Positions 1 to 8,778 are shown, numbered from the stretch's first letter. The stretch: 41,717 nt of DNA from Bacteroidota bacterium (GCA_012522045.1 JAAYLC010000116.1:1-41717); one strand, 5' to 3'. Notes: a model not told the origin generated them from the sequence alone. A program made the numbers and translations.

Positions 1-2
1 CA

Positions 3-113
3 TTCATCAAGCAAAATAAGGAAAAATGGATAGCATTTGAAAAAGCTCTCCATTCTAAATAGCATGTAAATCCCGATTTACTTGCCGATTATTACATTCA
101 ACTTACCAATGAT
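3..113 (+). other. 5' coding remnant of the SpoIIM-like gene, upstream of and through an in-frame TAG
   Basis: In the same frame as the 114-956 reading, positions 3-59 translate to a segment beginning FIKQNKEKWIAFEKAL, followed by TAG at 60-62, then HVNPDLLADYYIQLTND running directly into the downstream protein. Both sides look like the usual soluble N-terminus of Bacteroidota SpoIIM/DUF95 proteins (a 'KQNKxKWxxFE' stretch, then 'NPDxLAxxYIQLxNDLAYA'). So the real gene starts left of the window and the TAG interrupts it. No frameshift is needed to explain this. Confidence 0.75.
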
Positions 114-956
114 TTGGCATATGCACAAACCCATTATCCTCAGAGCAACACGCATACATACCTGAATGCACTGGCATCTCAAGCGCATCAACTAATTTAC
201 AGAAACAAAAAAGAATCCAAGAAAAACATTATTGATTTCTGGAAAATTGAATTCCCTTTATTTTTCTATAAATATCAAAAAACCTTTTTTTATTCCTTTT
301 TAATTTTTGCGGTTTCCACTTTTATCGGCGTCATTTCTTCATTAAATGATTATTCTTTTATCCGACTCATTATGGGCGACAATTATGTAAATCTCACTTT
401 AGAAAATATTGCCAAAGGCGAACCTACGGCAATATACAAAAGCGGAAGTCAAATAGGGTCGTTTTTGGGAATAACCATTAACAACATCCGCGTGGCTTTT
501 CTGGCTTATGCATTTGGTGTTATTACCTCAGTCGGGACGAGCCTCATTCTTTTTAGAAACGGCGTGATGATCGGTGCTTTTTTTACCATGTTCTACAACC
601 ATGGACTGTTGTTTGAAGCGTCAAAAAGTATCTGGTTGCACGGAACGATAGAAATTTCGGTAATTATCGTTGCAGGATGTGCCGGTCTTGTTATGGGAAA
701 CAGCATCCTTTTTCCTAAAACATATTCTCGAAAAGTTTCTTTCATTAAAGGAGCCAAAGACGGTCTGAAAATCGTGGTCAGCACGATTCCGTTTTTTATC
801 CTCGCCGGATTTATAGAAGGTTTTATTACCCGATATGCCGATATGCCGTTATGGTTGGCAGGAACTATTATTTTTGGTTCGCTGCTTTTAATTCTTTTTT
901 ATTACATTGTTTATCCAATAATTCTTCATCGCAAATATGCCGGAAAAATCATTTGA
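114..956 (+). CDS. SpoIIM-like (DUF95) integral membrane protein, 5' end interrupted
   Basis: The body of a stage II sporulation protein M family membrane protein; in non-sporulating Bacteroidota this family sits beside MoxR/DUF58 genes and its role is unknown. After a soluble N-terminus, hydrophobic helices begin near residue 58 and recur to the C-terminus (roughly 58-76, 125-145, 150-165, 180-200, 222-240, 250-272), with the family's glycine-rich 'FLGITINNIRVAFLAYAFG' segment around residues 117-135. The listed start is a TTG. It is probably not the native start, because homologous coding continues upstream in frame through a TAG at 60-62. If translation starts here the membrane core is intact but at least 37 N-terminal residues are lost. 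The 3' end overlaps the next gene by 20 bases. Confidence 0.8.
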   Translation: MAYAQTHYPQSNTHTYLNALASQAHQLIYRNKKESKKNIIDFWKIEFPLFFYKYQKTFFYSFLIFAVSTFIGVISSLNDYSFIRLIMGDNYVNLTLENIAKGEPTAIYKSGSQIGSFLGITINNIRVAFLAYAFGVITSVGTSLILFRNGVMIGAFFTMFYNHGLLFEASKSIWLHGTIEISVIIVAGCAGLVMGNSILFPKTYSRKVSFIKGAKDGLKIVVSTIPFFILAGFIEGFITRYADMPLWLAGTIIFGSLLLILFYYIVYPIILHRKYAGKII

Positions 957-1836
957 ACTGAGAAAAGCACGAGATATCGGAGAAATTATCGATGCTTACA
1001 TTAAATTTTTAAAATTAAATTTTAATCCTTTCTTTGCTATTTTCCTGCGGTACAACAGTTTTTTTGCAATCGGATTTATTGCGGTAAGTTATTTTTTGGT
1101 TTCCGGATATTGGAATTTGATTTTTTTCCATGCAACAGACGATCCCTTTCAAGAACGAAACATTTTAATGGGAATGGGGCTTTTTTTGGTTCTGATGCTC
1201 GTTACTTCCATCCTTAATTACAGTTTGGCAGCTTCTTATATGGCGGAATACGTCAAGAATAAAGGGGAACCTATCGACAGAAAAAATGTTTTTGAAAGCA
1301 TCCGAAAAATGTCGGGCAATATTTTCCTGTTCATTTTGCTTATGGGAGTCATTTATATCGGCGTTTTTATAGTGAGCACTTTTGCCGGACTCATTCCGTT
1401 ATTTGGCATTCTAATTTATTTTGTGGCTATAACCGGTTACAGAATTTGGATGGGAATATCATTTATGGCTATGTTTTATACAAAATCAGAAGTTACAGAC
1501 AGCTTTTCAATCGGATGGCAATTCACGACTTCAAATTTTATAAAAAGCGTCCTTTCTCATATTGTTTTGGGATTGTTATTAGGCGTGATGGCGCTGACTG
1601 TGATGATGGTTCCCGGATATCTTGTCGGAATAATCTCTTATTTTTCTACAGAATCATTGGCGGACTCCGTTTTTTATAAAATTTTATGGATTATAATCAT
1701 TACCGTTTTGATAGTTAGTTATCTGTTTTTTCAAATACTCACGCAATTTATCAACGGTGTGTTGTTTTTCTCGTTTTATGAAGAAAAAAATAACGAAGCC
1801 GCACGAGAGCGAATTGAACAAATCGGAATTTCATGA
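937..1836 (+). CDS. polytopic membrane protein of the MoxR-DUF58 cluster
   Basis: A 299-residue hydrophobic protein with about six membrane segments (approximately 38-58, 80-100, 120-142, 150-172, 203-230, 245-270) and a short charged N-terminus (MPEKSFELRKARDIGEII). I do not recognise a named domain; Flavobacteriia carry a similar unnamed membrane protein at this place between the SpoIIM-like and DUF4129 genes. It overlaps the upstream gene by 20 bases and the next by 4 (ATGA), so it is almost certainly translationally coupled in one operon. Function unknown; a structural partner of the SpoIIM-like protein is an inference from position only. Confidence 0.75.
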   Translation: MPEKSFELRKARDIGEIIDAYIKFLKLNFNPFFAIFLRYNSFFAIGFIAVSYFLVSGYWNLIFFHATDDPFQERNILMGMGLFLVLMLVTSILNYSLAASYMAEYVKNKGEPIDRKNVFESIRKMSGNIFLFILLMGVIYIGVFIVSTFAGLIPLFGILIYFVAITGYRIWMGISFMAMFYTKSEVTDSFSIGWQFTTSNFIKSVLSHIVLGLLLGVMALTVMMVPGYLVGIISYFSTESLADSVFYKILWIIIITVLIVSYLFFQILTQFINGVLFFSFYEEKNNEAARERIEQIGIS

Positions 1837-2555
1837 AAAAACATTTTGCAACTCTTATATTCTTTATGTTTTTCGGATTGTTTCAGACAAATTATGCTTC
1901 TGAAATTCTTTCCGCTTCGACGGAAGTACCGATTGTAAAAAGAGAATTTGGTGAAAATCTGAACGAAAAATACACAGGAAGTCAGTTCGACTATACCGAA
2001 GATATAGGTGAAAATCAAAATCTTATACAGAATTTCTTAAAATGGTTTTTCCAAAAAATCGGGAATAGTTTTAATATTGAAATAAGTAATGAAACGGTCA
2101 TATTTTTTGAAATACTTTTTTACGGGCTGTTTATCGCTTTTACCTGTTATTTGATTTTCAGAGTTTTGTCAACTCATCCGAGTTTTTCAATCATTAAAAA
2201 AGAAATAAACCCCATTGAAAATCAGGAATATAGCATTGAGGACATTGCCGACACAGATTATAACCGTTTGATTAGTGAAGCGCTCAAATCTGATGATTAT
2301 CGGTTGGCAATTCGTTACAGCTATTTAAAATCACTTCAGGTACTTTCCAAAAAGAATTTTATCAATTTAAACAGCAAGAAAACAAACAGTGATTATACTA
2401 AAGAAATTCAAAATTCTGATATAAAATATTGTTTTAAAAAAATTTCCTATTGGTACGATCACAGTTGGTATGGAGCATACGACCTCAATACCCATGATTT
2501 TGAAAAAGCAAATACAGATTTTAAACAACTAGAAAACAAGGTAAATTATGGGTAG
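1833..2555 (+). CDS. DUF4129 domain-containing membrane protein
   Basis: A 240-residue protein with a signal-like N-terminal hydrophobic stretch (about 5-22), an extracytoplasmic segment, one clear membrane helix (about 88-110), and a cytoplasmic C-terminal region carrying the DUF4129 pattern: 'AIRYSYLKSLQVLSKK' near 163-178 followed by a Trp/Tyr-rich stretch 'YWYDHSWYGAYDL' near 206-218. DUF4129 proteins are regularly encoded beside MoxR and DUF58; no biochemical role is established. It begins in a 4-base overlap with the previous gene and ends in an 8-base overlap with DUF4350, consistent with coupled translation. Confidence 0.85.
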   Translation: MKKHFATLIFFMFFGLFQTNYASEILSASTEVPIVKREFGENLNEKYTGSQFDYTEDIGENQNLIQNFLKWFFQKIGNSFNIEISNETVIFFEILFYGLFIAFTCYLIFRVLSTHPSFSIIKKEINPIENQEYSIEDIADTDYNRLISEALKSDDYRLAIRYSYLKSLQVLSKKNFINLNSKKTNSDYTKEIQNSDIKYCFKKISYWYDHSWYGAYDLNTHDFEKANTDFKQLENKVNYG

Positions 2556-3747
2556 AAATAAATCAAAAATACTGCTTTGGATTTTCGGTTTTTTTATCCT
2601 GCTGCTCATTATTGCCGAATTGTTTCGCCCGACTTCGATTAATTGGCGTTCCAGTTATACTTCATCCGATAAAATTCCATACGGATGTTATGTGATTTAT
2701 CAAGAGTTGCCCAATCTTTTGGAAAAACCTGTAATTAAATCTACGGCAGATCCTTATGAATTTTTAGTTGAAAATGAATTACCGAAAAATTCCGTATTTA
2801 TTTTTATCAATGACTACTTAGGATTTGATTTACAACAATCCAATGCATTATTAAATTTTGTCGAAGAAGGAAATACCGTGTTTCTTGCTACCAAAGATTT
2901 TTTCGGTCCCCTGGCTGACAGTTTAAAAATAAAAACCAGTTATATCATTGAAGTTCAGAAATCTACAATTGAAACAAATTTTGTAGAAAATACATTAAAA
3001 TCATCCGAAAACACTTCCTTGGAAATTCCCGATCCGGCATATTTCTCCAAAATGGATTCGACCACAACTAAAATTATTTCCTATACACAATCCGAGGAAA
3101 AAGACATTGCAAATTTTGTTTCTATCGATTACGGAGCAGGCAAATTTTATATTCATTCGCTTCCTGAAGTTTTCAGTAATTACAATCTTTTATCAGATTC
3201 ACAGGAGTTTGCCGCCGCCAGCCTATCCTATTTAGACGGAGCTGTTTATTATTGGGATGAATATCTCAAAACCGGAAAAGTTATTGTCACCACACCCCTG
3301 CGGTTTGTACTTTCGGAAACCGGGTTAAAGTCGGGGTATTATCTATTGATGATTGGTTTGTTATTATTTGTTATTTTCAGAGGAAAAAGAGAACAGCAAA
3401 TAATTCCCGTCATTCCGCCGGTGGAAAACCTGACCATTTCATTTACGAAAAGCGTGGGAAGTCTGTATTATCAACATCGCAATTACAGCAACATCATAGC
3501 AAAAAAGATTACGTATTTTTTCAGTTCCGTTCGTTCCAAGTTCTTTTTAGAAACTCAGGAAATGTCTGATGAATTTATTCATAAACTGGCTTTAAAGTCC
3601 GGAAATGATTATCATAAAACGAAAGATTTGATTGAATTTATAGAAAAACTAAAAGAAAAACCCAATCATTCAGAAAACGATTTGATAGAATTAAATAAAA
3701 AAATAGAAAATTTTAACCGTAACGAATCTCATGGAAAACACAGATAA
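2548..3747 (+). CDS. DUF4350 domain-containing membrane protein
   Basis: A 399-residue protein with an N-terminal membrane anchor (about 8-25), a soluble periplasmic-type domain with the DUF4350 feature 'SSYTSSDKIPYGCYVIYQEL' just after the anchor, and a second membrane helix near 263-280 followed by a basic cytoplasmic tail. The family is related to glutamine-amidotransferase/ThuA-like folds, but no catalytic residues are evident to me, so an enzymatic role is not claimed. It overlaps DUF4129 (8 bases) and the MoxR gene (17 bases). The length matches Flavobacteriia homologues and I see no lesion. Confidence 0.85.
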   Translation: MGRNKSKILLWIFGFFILLLIIAELFRPTSINWRSSYTSSDKIPYGCYVIYQELPNLLEKPVIKSTADPYEFLVENELPKNSVFIFINDYLGFDLQQSNALLNFVEEGNTVFLATKDFFGPLADSLKIKTSYIIEVQKSTIETNFVENTLKSSENTSLEIPDPAYFSKMDSTTTKIISYTQSEEKDIANFVSIDYGAGKFYIHSLPEVFSNYNLLSDSQEFAAASLSYLDGAVYYWDEYLKTGKVIVTTPLRFVLSETGLKSGYYLLMIGLLLFVIFRGKREQQIIPVIPPVENLTISFTKSVGSLYYQHRNYSNIIAKKITYFFSSVRSKFFLETQEMSDEFIHKLALKSGNDYHKTKDLIEFIEKLKEKPNHSENDLIELNKKIENFNRNESHGKHR

Positions 3748-4723
3748 CTTTGAATCGCACTTTAGTTCACGCATTGATTTGGACGAATTAAACGCAGCGG
3801 TCACCGAAATTAAATCGGAATTGCAAAAAATTATTGTCGGACAAGAAGAAATGTTAGAACTGCTCATTGTAGCGATTCTTTCCGATGGTCATGTTTTGAT
3901 TGAAGGCGTTCCGGGAGTAGCAAAAACCTTAACCGCAAAATTGATTGCAAAATCCATTGATGCGGATTTCAGCCGCATTCAATTTACCCCCGATTTAATG
4001 CCGAGCGATATTTTGGGGACGTCTATTTTTAATCCGAAAGACCAGGCTTTTGAATTTAAAAAGGGCCCTGTGTTTTCCAATATTATTCTCATTGACGAAA
4101 TTAATCGTGCGCCGGCAAAAACTCAAGCAGCACTTTTTGAAGTCATGGAAGAATATCAAATCACGATGGACGGAATCCGGTACGATATGAAAAAACCTTT
4201 TCTTGTTTTTGCAACGCAAAATCCCATTGAACAAGAAGGAACTTATGCATTGCCGGAAGCGCAATTAGACCGATTTTTGTTTAAGATTAATGTCCCCTAT
4301 CCGAATTTGGAAGAAGAATTAAGAATTATAGAAAATCAGCACCATCGAAAAGAAAAACCGCTTTTGGCAGCTGTGAAACCGGTGCTTTCGTCCGAAAAAA
4401 TAATTGAATATCAAAAGCTTGTAAAATCAATTGTAATTGAAAATCACTTGTTAAAATACATTGCCGAAATTATCATAAACACCCGAAATAATGCCAATCT
4501 TTATTTAGGTGCATCTCCGCGGGCTTCGTTGGCAATCATGACGGCTTCCAAAGCACTGGCGGCCATGAACGGACGCGATTTTGTCACTCCGGACGTCATA
4601 AAAAAAGTGGCTCCAAGTGTCCTAAAACATCGCATTATTTTAACTCCGGAAAAGGAAATGGAAGGCTTGACACCTGAAAAAATCATCGGTCAGATTCTGG
4701 AAATAATTGATATTCCACGATAA
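3731..4723 (+). CDS. MoxR-family AAA+ ATPase
   Basis: A 330-residue AAA_3-type ATPase. Visible motifs: Walker A GVPGVAKT at residues 59-66, Walker B IILIDE at 118-123 followed by the family hallmark NRAPAKTQAALFEVMEE, sensor 1 ATQNP at 161-165, and 'LPEAQLDRF' with the arginine-finger region near 175-182; a C-terminal lid follows. MoxR proteins act as chaperone-like ATPases that activate or assemble partner proteins carrying von Willebrand A-like domains, here plausibly the DUF58 protein encoded 19 bases downstream. It overlaps DUF4350 by 17 bases, placing it in the same operon. Confidence 0.93.
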   Translation: MENTDNFESHFSSRIDLDELNAAVTEIKSELQKIIVGQEEMLELLIVAILSDGHVLIEGVPGVAKTLTAKLIAKSIDADFSRIQFTPDLMPSDILGTSIFNPKDQAFEFKKGPVFSNIILIDEINRAPAKTQAALFEVMEEYQITMDGIRYDMKKPFLVFATQNPIEQEGTYALPEAQLDRFLFKINVPYPNLEEELRIIENQHHRKEKPLLAAVKPVLSSEKIIEYQKLVKSIVIENHLLKYIAEIIINTRNNANLYLGASPRASLAIMTASKALAAMNGRDFVTPDVIKKVAPSVLKHRIILTPEKEMEGLTPEKIIGQILEIIDIPR

Positions 4724-4742
4724 CCTTTAACACGTCTTTGAA

Positions 4743-6077
4743 GTGAAGAAATTCTTTAAATCATTCTTTATTAACCAACGCTTCTTCATTGCGTATTTTG
4801 GAGTGGTTTTGCTTTTTGTCCTTTCTTATTTTCGACCCGCGTTATTTCCGATCGCTCAACTGGTATTGGTTTTGTTGCTATTGATAACGCTTCTTGACGG
4901 ATTTTTTCTCTATTCTAAAAAAACACCGATAAAAGCAAAAAGAATTCTTCCCGATAAATTCTCTAACGGCGATGAAAACGAGATTTATATTACCCTTAAA
5001 AATCATCACAAATTCTCTTTACATTTAAAAATCATCGATGAACTTCCGCCGCAATTTCAAATCAGAGATTTTGACATTAAATTAAAACTAAACTCCGGAG
5101 AAACTAAACAAGTTTCATACTCCTTGCGACCCGTTACTCGCGGAGAATACAAATTTGGAGCCTTAAATGTTTTCACAAATACACCAATCGGTTTACTTTC
5201 GCGCCGTATTCAATTTGATGAAAATAAATCGGTGCCGACCTATCCTTCATTTCTTCAGTTTAAAAAGTACGATTTTCTTGCCTTTTCAAAAACACATCAG
5301 CCTTTCGGTCTCAAGAAAATCAGGAAATTAGGAGATACTATGGAATTTGAACAAATCAAGGAATACGTTATCGGCGACAATGTGCGAAACATCAATTGGA
5401 AAGCAACTGCAAAAAAAGCTTCCTTAATGATCAATCAGTTTCAGGATGAAAAATCCCAACCCATCTACTGTGTGATTGACAAAGGAAGAGTGATGAAAAT
5501 GCCTTTTTCAGGGCTCAGTCTTTTAGATTATTCCATCAATGCGGCTTTGGTTTTGTCCAATATCGTTTTAAGAAAACACGACAAAGCCGGGATTTTTACT
5601 TTTTCACGCAAACTTGAAGATAAAGTAAAAGCAGCGCGCAGAAATATGCAAATGCAACTCATACTTAACACACTTTATAATATTGAAACTGATTTTTCAG
5701 AAAGTGATTTTTCCCGTTTGTTTCTGGATATTAAACACACTTTAAAACAGCGAAGTTTGCTCCTGCTTTTTACAAATTTTGAAACCCGCGATGCCTTAGA
5801 AAGACAACTAAAATACCTTCGTGCTTTGAATAAATCACATTTGTTGGTGGTTATCTTTTTTGAAAATACCGAATTGACCGCTTTTATAAAAAAACCGGCC
5901 AAAACAACTCAGGAAATATTTGATAAGGTGATTGCAGAAAAATTTATTCACGAAAAGAAATTAATTGTAAATGAACTTAAGAAACACGGAATCATATCCA
6001 TACTCACAGCTCCGGAAGATTTAACGGTAAATGCAATCAATAAATATCTAGAAATTAAATCAAGAGGGATTTTTTAA
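4743..6077 (+). CDS. DUF58 domain-containing membrane protein
   Basis: A 444-residue protein starting at GTG, 19 bases after the MoxR gene. Two N-terminal membrane helices (about 13-30 and 34-54) precede an extracytoplasmic beta-rich region. The DUF58 signature EFEQIKEYVIGDNVRNINWK occupies residues 201-220, followed by a vWA-like region. At the usual metal-site position the sequence reads 'VIDKGRVMKM', so the canonical DxSxS MIDAS motif is not conserved, as I recall is common in Bacteroidota members. DUF58 proteins are the standard partners of MoxR ATPases. Last gene of the cluster; followed by the divergently regulated oxyR on the same strand. Confidence 0.92.
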   Translation: MKKFFKSFFINQRFFIAYFGVVLLFVLSYFRPALFPIAQLVLVLLLLITLLDGFFLYSKKTPIKAKRILPDKFSNGDENEIYITLKNHHKFSLHLKIIDELPPQFQIRDFDIKLKLNSGETKQVSYSLRPVTRGEYKFGALNVFTNTPIGLLSRRIQFDENKSVPTYPSFLQFKKYDFLAFSKTHQPFGLKKIRKLGDTMEFEQIKEYVIGDNVRNINWKATAKKASLMINQFQDEKSQPIYCVIDKGRVMKMPFSGLSLLDYSINAALVLSNIVLRKHDKAGIFTFSRKLEDKVKAARRNMQMQLILNTLYNIETDFSESDFSRLFLDIKHTLKQRSLLLLFTNFETRDALERQLKYLRALNKSHLLVVIFFENTELTAFIKKPAKTTQEIFDKVIAEKFIHEKKLIVNELKKHGIISILTAPEDLTVNAINKYLEIKSRGIF

Positions 6078-6100
6078 TTATTTTTTCAATAAATAATATT

Positions 6101-6108
6101 GATATTTG
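6101..6108 (+). promoter_or_regulatory. possible -7 promoter element of oxyR
   Basis: GATATTTG lies 29 bases before the oxyR start and differs from the Bacteroidota -7 consensus TAnnTTTG only at the first position. There is no convincing TTG at the -33 distance, so this is tentative. Confidence 0.35.
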
Positions 6109-6137
6109 CATAGTGTCTAATCAATTATTTTTACTGA

Positions 6138-7076
6138 ATGACAATTACGCAATTACAGTATGTTCTTGCTGTTGCGGAGCATCAAAACTTTACCAAAGCC
6201 GCCAAAAAATCTTTTGTGACGCAACCAACCATGAGTATGCAGATTCAAAAGTTGGAGGAAGAATTGGATATTTTAATATTCGATCGTTCAAAAAAACCAA
6301 TCACACTCACTGAAATAGGAGAAAAAATTATTATTCAAGCCCGAAAAATTGTCAACGAAGCCAATCGGATGCAAGATATTGTCGATCAGGAAAAAGGATA
6401 TATCGGCGGAGAATTTTCACTGGGAATCATTCCCACGGTTATGCCAACGCTTTTGCCCATGTTTTTAAAACATTTTAACAAGCGGTATCCGAAAGTGCAA
6501 TTGCGGATTGAAGAACTTAACACCCAGGAAATAATTTCACTATTAAAAGACGGATATCTCGATGCGGCAATAGCTGCAACTCCCTTAAATGATGAAAACA
6601 TTAAAGAATTGCTGTTGTATTATGAACCGTTTGTTGGCTATATTCCTGAAAATCATCGGTTGCGAACAAAAGCTAAAATTACTCCCGAGGATTTAAATCT
6701 TCAAGACATTCTTCTTTTGGAAGATGGTCATTGTTTTCGAGACAACATTATGAATATATGTAAAGCTTCGCGTAGAGAACCTTCGGATAGTTTTCAATTA
6801 CACAGCGGAAGTTTTGAAACGCTTTTAAAATTGAGTGATGAAGGGATGGGAATGACGCTGCTTCCGTATTTACACACGCTTGATTTGTCTAAAGAACGCA
6901 AAAAGAATTTAAAATCATTTGAAAGTCCGCAGCCTGCACGAGAAATTAGTCTGCTTTACAACAAAAGTGAGCTGAAAATACAGATTATAAAAGCACTTAA
7001 CGAAGTTTTACTATCGGTGATTCGGGGAGCGATCAACTTTTATGATGTGAAGATAATCAGTCCCATTAAAGAATAA
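6138..7076 (+). CDS. oxyR: LysR-type hydrogen-peroxide sensor and regulator OxyR
   Basis: A 312-residue LysR-type regulator: N-terminal winged helix-turn-helix (about residues 3-62, with NFTKAAKKSFVTQPTMSMQI as the recognition region) and a periplasmic-binding-like effector domain from about residue 92. The redox switch is visible: GHCFRDNIMNIC places cysteines at residues 199 and 208, the same numbering and spacing as the E. coli OxyR disulfide pair. Known role of the family: peroxide oxidises the pair and the protein activates catalase/peroxiredoxin-type genes. No such target is adjacent here. A strong hairpin terminator follows at 7081-7110. Confidence 0.92.
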   Translation: MTITQLQYVLAVAEHQNFTKAAKKSFVTQPTMSMQIQKLEEELDILIFDRSKKPITLTEIGEKIIIQARKIVNEANRMQDIVDQEKGYIGGEFSLGIIPTVMPTLLPMFLKHFNKRYPKVQLRIEELNTQEIISLLKDGYLDAAIAATPLNDENIKELLLYYEPFVGYIPENHRLRTKAKITPEDLNLQDILLLEDGHCFRDNIMNICKASRREPSDSFQLHSGSFETLLKLSDEGMGMTLLPYLHTLDLSKERKKNLKSFESPQPAREISLLYNKSELKIQIIKALNEVLLSVIRGAINFYDVKIISPIKE

Positions 7077-7080
7077 AAAA

Positions 7081-7110
7081 AAAACGGGTTTTAAATAAAA
7101 AACCCGTTTT
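7081..7110. terminator. bidirectional terminator between oxyR and the DUF2911 gene
   Basis: A perfect 12-bp inverted repeat (AAAACGGGTTTT / AAAACCCGTTTT) with a 6-base loop between two convergent genes. It is flanked by A-runs and T-runs so it can act in both directions. Confidence 0.85.
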
Positions 7111-7130
7111 AAACAAAACTTTAATTGGAA

Positions 7131-7976
7131 TTACAAGGCGCCCCATTCTTGAAGCGATTTAGTATTTAAAGCGACATAATCGTCATTTTTAGCTTTTTTA
7201 GCAAGTTCCAACGATTTTTTAGCTGCGGCAATAGCTCCTTTTTTATCGCCGGCTTTCATATAAATCAGCGCCTGTTGTCTGAGTTGCCAAAACATTGGAT
7301 TTTCTGATAATTCCATCGATTTATCAATCCATTTTTTGGCTTGCTGAATGTCTTTACCGGTTTCAAAATAATAAATTGCTGCCGCATAATAATCATTTGC
7401 AGAAGGACCGTTCATCACGTTGTGAATGTTGGCCAAAACAGCTTCATCAGTTTTGAATTGCACCGGAATTCCGACATAGGTATTCACCCATCGAATCCCG
7501 ATTTTGGCAGCATCGTGAGTAATATCGTCAATAGTGATTGTAAATGTTTCTATTTCTGATGACAAATGACTGGTGGGTACATTTATATGTGCAGCTACTT
7601 TGGAATCGTCCCACTTATCCGGCAATCCCCAATTGTTCGTGTCAGAATAAAAATAAACATCCCAACTTGACACGCCCGGTTTGGTATACAACGCATAACT
7701 TCCTGCTTTTAATGTTTTTCCATTAACAATCACATCATTGCTAAATCGGATTACGGTATTGTTATTGGCTCCGGTTCTCCACATTTTATCAAAGGGTACT
7801 AAATTTCCGTAAATGTGTCTTCCTTTTGCGGAAGGTCTGGAATACTCTACAGAAACATCAGTCAAGCCTACGCGTTGTTCAATTTTTTGAAACGGGCTGG
7901 GTTGAGGCGTTGAAATTTGAGCAAACGAAATCACCCCAAATGCAAGCGCAACAGTTAATGTTAAAATTTTTTTCAT
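7131..7976 (-). CDS. exported DUF2911 domain protein with TPR-like C-terminus
   Basis: A 281-residue secreted protein. The signal peptide is clear (MKKILTLTVALAFGVISFAQ, cleavage likely before Gln20). The DUF2911 domain follows with 'VEYSRPSAKGRHIYGNLVPF' near residues 44-63 and 'WRTGANNNTVIRFSNDV' near 66-82. The C-terminal 90 residues form TPR-like helical pairs (YYFETGKDIQQAKKWIDKSM; IYMKAGDKKGAIAAAKKSLE). Abundant in Flavobacteriia; function unknown. Single-gene unit with its own promoter candidate at 8004-8011. Confidence 0.92.
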   Translation of the reverse strand: MKKILTLTVALAFGVISFAQISTPQPSPFQKIEQRVGLTDVSVEYSRPSAKGRHIYGNLVPFDKMWRTGANNNTVIRFSNDVIVNGKTLKAGSYALYTKPGVSSWDVYFYSDTNNWGLPDKWDDSKVAAHINVPTSHLSSEIETFTITIDDITHDAAKIGIRWVNTYVGIPVQFKTDEAVLANIHNVMNGPSANDYYAAAIYYFETGKDIQQAKKWIDKSMELSENPMFWQLRQQALIYMKAGDKKGAIAAAKKSLELAKKAKNDDYVALNTKSLQEWGAL

Positions 7977-8003
7977 AAATTATATATTAATCGGTTTGGA
8001 AAA

Positions 8004-8011
8004 CAAAAATA
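8004..8011 (-). promoter_or_regulatory. -7 promoter element of the DUF2911 gene
   Basis: On the minus strand this reads TATTTTTG, a full match to TAnnTTTG, 27 bases before the DUF2911 start codon. No good TTG is present at the usual -33 distance. Confidence 0.5.
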
Positions 8012-8173
8012 CAATTGTTCTTTCAAAGAGAAAACCTTGACTGTTGAATTTTAAATTAAGCGATGTGTGTTAAAAATCTTACAAAATTCGAGGCAACATC
8101 CCTATCTTTACTAACAATTTTATTACTCTTGTGTAATGTTTATACATAAAACCCCCACAAATAATTTAAATGT

Positions 8174-8764
8174 ATGAAAAAGCGCTTCTTTTTATATGTT
8201 GCCATCGTTTTCTTTCCTGTTTTCACCCTCGCTCAAGAAGACATACAAATTATAGACAATACTTTAAACACCCAAATGGATGAGGTATTTGAAAAAAGTA
8301 ACAGCTATAAAGAATACAAAGTGATTAAGAAAAGTGAACTTGCTACGTTGCGTAGCAATATTCTGGATTCTATCAGTGAATTAAAACAAAACATTACAAA
8401 TCAGCAGGACATCATTCAAAACCAACAAGCCGCGATTGATACGTTAAACCTTCAACTGAAGCAAACCGAAGAAAATTTGGCAATTTCACAAGAAAATGAA
8501 AAGAGCATTCGGTTTCTGGGAATACAAATGACCAAAAGCAGTTACAACGCACTTCTTTTTAGCATCATCGGGATTTTGGTACTTGCCTGTGCCTTTTTAG
8601 GCTATCGTTTTGTAACCAGCTACAAAGTGATTCGGAATGCCGAATTGAAAATTGCCGAAATGGAAATCGAAATTGAAGACTATCGAAGAAACAGTTTGGA
8701 AAGAGAACAAAAACTTCGTCGAAAGCTTCAAGATGAAATCAATAAAAACAGAAAGTTGCAATAA
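8174..8764 (+). CDS. coiled-coil membrane-anchored protein of unknown function
   Basis: A 196-residue protein with an N-terminal signal peptide (MKKRFFLYVAIVFFPVFTLAQ), a long heptad-like helical region rich in Q, N, E and L (about 55-112), a single membrane helix (about 127-146, 'ALLFSIIGILVLACAFLGY'), and a second, strongly charged cytoplasmic coiled coil to the C-terminus ending in RRKLQDEINKNRKLQ. Comparable proteins beside murA in Flavobacteriia are sometimes labelled 'tRNA (guanine-N1)-methyltransferase'; nothing in this sequence supports a methyltransferase. The architecture suggests a scaffold across the inner membrane. It converges on murA, 14 bases away. Confidence 0.8.
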   Translation: MKKRFFLYVAIVFFPVFTLAQEDIQIIDNTLNTQMDEVFEKSNSYKEYKVIKKSELATLRSNILDSISELKQNITNQQDIIQNQQAAIDTLNLQLKQTEENLAISQENEKSIRFLGIQMTKSSYNALLFSIIGILVLACAFLGYRFVTSYKVIRNAELKIAEMEIEIEDYRRNSLEREQKLRRKLQDEINKNRKLQ

Positions 8765-8778
8765 ACAGAAACTTCCGG

